From assembly GCF_024611995.1 (NCBI RefSeq), contig NZ_CP102509.1:2170001-2234000 (forward strand): a stretch of 64,000 nt of DNA, given 5' to 3'. Shown here one piece after another: positions 63,635 to 64,000 of the stretch (position 1 is its first letter; the number at the start of each line of letters is the position of its first letter). This DNA is from Streptomyces sp. NBC_00162 (GTDB lineage Bacteria > Actinomycetota > Actinomycetes > Streptomycetales > Streptomycetaceae). A model generated the notes under the pieces. That model ran no database searches, was not told where the DNA came from, and saw only the letters and a list, made by a program, of their open reading frames with translations. Position numbers and translations under genes: made by a program.

Positions 63635-63731
63635 GGAGCGGTCCCCTTACGGTTCGCGAGGTGTTCGGACGCACGCGCGTACGAACGCAGAGCATATGCG
63701 GCGGGGCACACTCGCCGTGGGGATCAACCGA

Positions 63732-63748
63732 CTGTTCACGAAACGGAC
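63732..63748 (-). promoter_or_regulatory. Shared upstream motif, acetyltransferase copy
   Basis: TCACGAAACGGAC (63736-63748) is identical to 37264-37276 upstream of VanW and lies about 100 bases upstream of the WbpD-like start on the minus strand. Confidence 0.3.
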
Positions 63749-63755
63749 TTGGCGG

Positions 63756-64000
63756 TCACTCGTAGCGGTGGAGGAGGGACTCGCGCTCGCTCTGCAGGAT
63801 CTGCTCGATGGTCAGGCCCGGCAGGTTCAGGTGGGAGAGGGTGACCTCGGCGGAACTCGGGACGGCGTCCTCGGCGAGCCACTCCCCGGGCTTCCAGGCG
63901 CTGCTGCGCAGGAACGCCTTCGGGCAGTGCTGGTAGAGCTCCTCCACCTCCACCACGATCGCGCTGCGCGGCGGCTTGCCGACGGCGGTCAGCTGCTCCA
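63756..64000 (-). CDS. PPOX-family FMN-dependent flavoprotein, C-terminal part
   Basis: The frame is open from the right edge to a stop at 63756 and encodes about 81 residues, including IVVEVEELYQHCPKAFLRSSAWKP, shown here in part; the VEELYQHCPKA segment marks the MSMEG_1061-type pyridoxamine-phosphate-oxidase-like family. These bind FMN or F420 and reduce or oxidise small substrates. The N-terminus and start lie outside the window. It lies 121 bases upstream of the acetyltransferase on the same strand. Confidence 0.8.
   Translation of the reverse strand, partial: EQLTAVGKPPRSAIVVEVEELYQHCPKAFLRSSAWKPGEWLAEDAVPSSAEVTLSHLNLPGLTIEQILQSERESLLHRYE

Noticed and set aside
1..64000. CRISPR array
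   Set aside because: No regularly spaced direct repeats with unique spacers were seen; the GCAGTAC clusters are irregular and too short.

Overview
The window is chromosomal DNA of a Streptomyces-type actinomycete. It is very GC-rich with strong third-position GC bias, uses GTG and TTG starts often, and joins many genes by GTGA or ATGA stop/start overlaps. The gene families are typical streptomycete ones: paired cold-shock proteins, SpoIIE/ATPase regulators, a Pls/PosA NRPS, VanW, and Wzz-type proteins.

1-13.9 kb is a stress and regulatory stretch with signs of rearrangement. It opens with the 3' part of a tRNA-Gly(CCC) gene and its terminator, which looks like an attachment-site remnant. A cold-response set follows: a cold-shock protein, a DEAD-box helicase whose ribosome-binding site lies in a hairpin, a CBS protein and a SCO5918-type small protein. 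Next comes a 1.1-kb duplication. Each copy has the same promoter, a roughly 700-nt structured leader and a MerR-type gene; a second cold-shock gene and a small two-gene operon lie between the copies. The stretch ends with a frameshifted SpoIIE phosphatase, a PRC-barrel protein, TrhA and a graveyard of three truncated genes (integrase, CBM48/isoamylase-like protein, CorA).

13.9-20.5 kb holds two tandem secreted serine hydrolases, a NarL-type two-component system, a histidine-phosphatase-like protein lacking its catalytic histidines, and a cobalamin riboswitch controlling cbtB-cbtA.

20.5-32.3 kb (all minus strand) looks like a peptide export and biosynthesis operon. In transcription order it has a 79-residue double-glycine precursor with a cysteine-free core, a strong hairpin, an HlyD adaptor, a C39 peptidase/ABC exporter, a second NHLM-type ABC protein, a Pls/PosA NRPS and an M1 peptidase. 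No lanthionine or other modification enzyme is visible. I regard this set and the duplicated leader RNA as the two most promising systems here.

32.6-40.5 kb (minus strand) carries a multidomain SpoIIE phosphatase, a VanW protein, a TolB-like lipoprotein or membrane protein, an MFS transporter and a glycosyltransferase.

40.8-63.6 kb is a cell-surface polysaccharide locus in two arms. The plus arm has a Gfo/Idh dehydrogenase, an epimerase, two DegT aminotransferases, a PglD-like acetyltransferase, a large secreted N,N-dimethylformamidase-like/DUF4082 protein, glycosyltransferases and a Wzz/O-antigen-ligase fusion. The minus arm has a WbpD-like acetyltransferase, a toroid-like protein, a WecG transferase, a nucleotide-sugar dehydrogenase, a WecB epimerase, Wzz, a Wzx flippase, a beta-helix protein and a glycosyltransferase. 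Together the two arms encode the five enzyme types needed for UDP-2,3-diacetamido-mannuronic acid. The window ends inside a PPOX-family flavoprotein gene.
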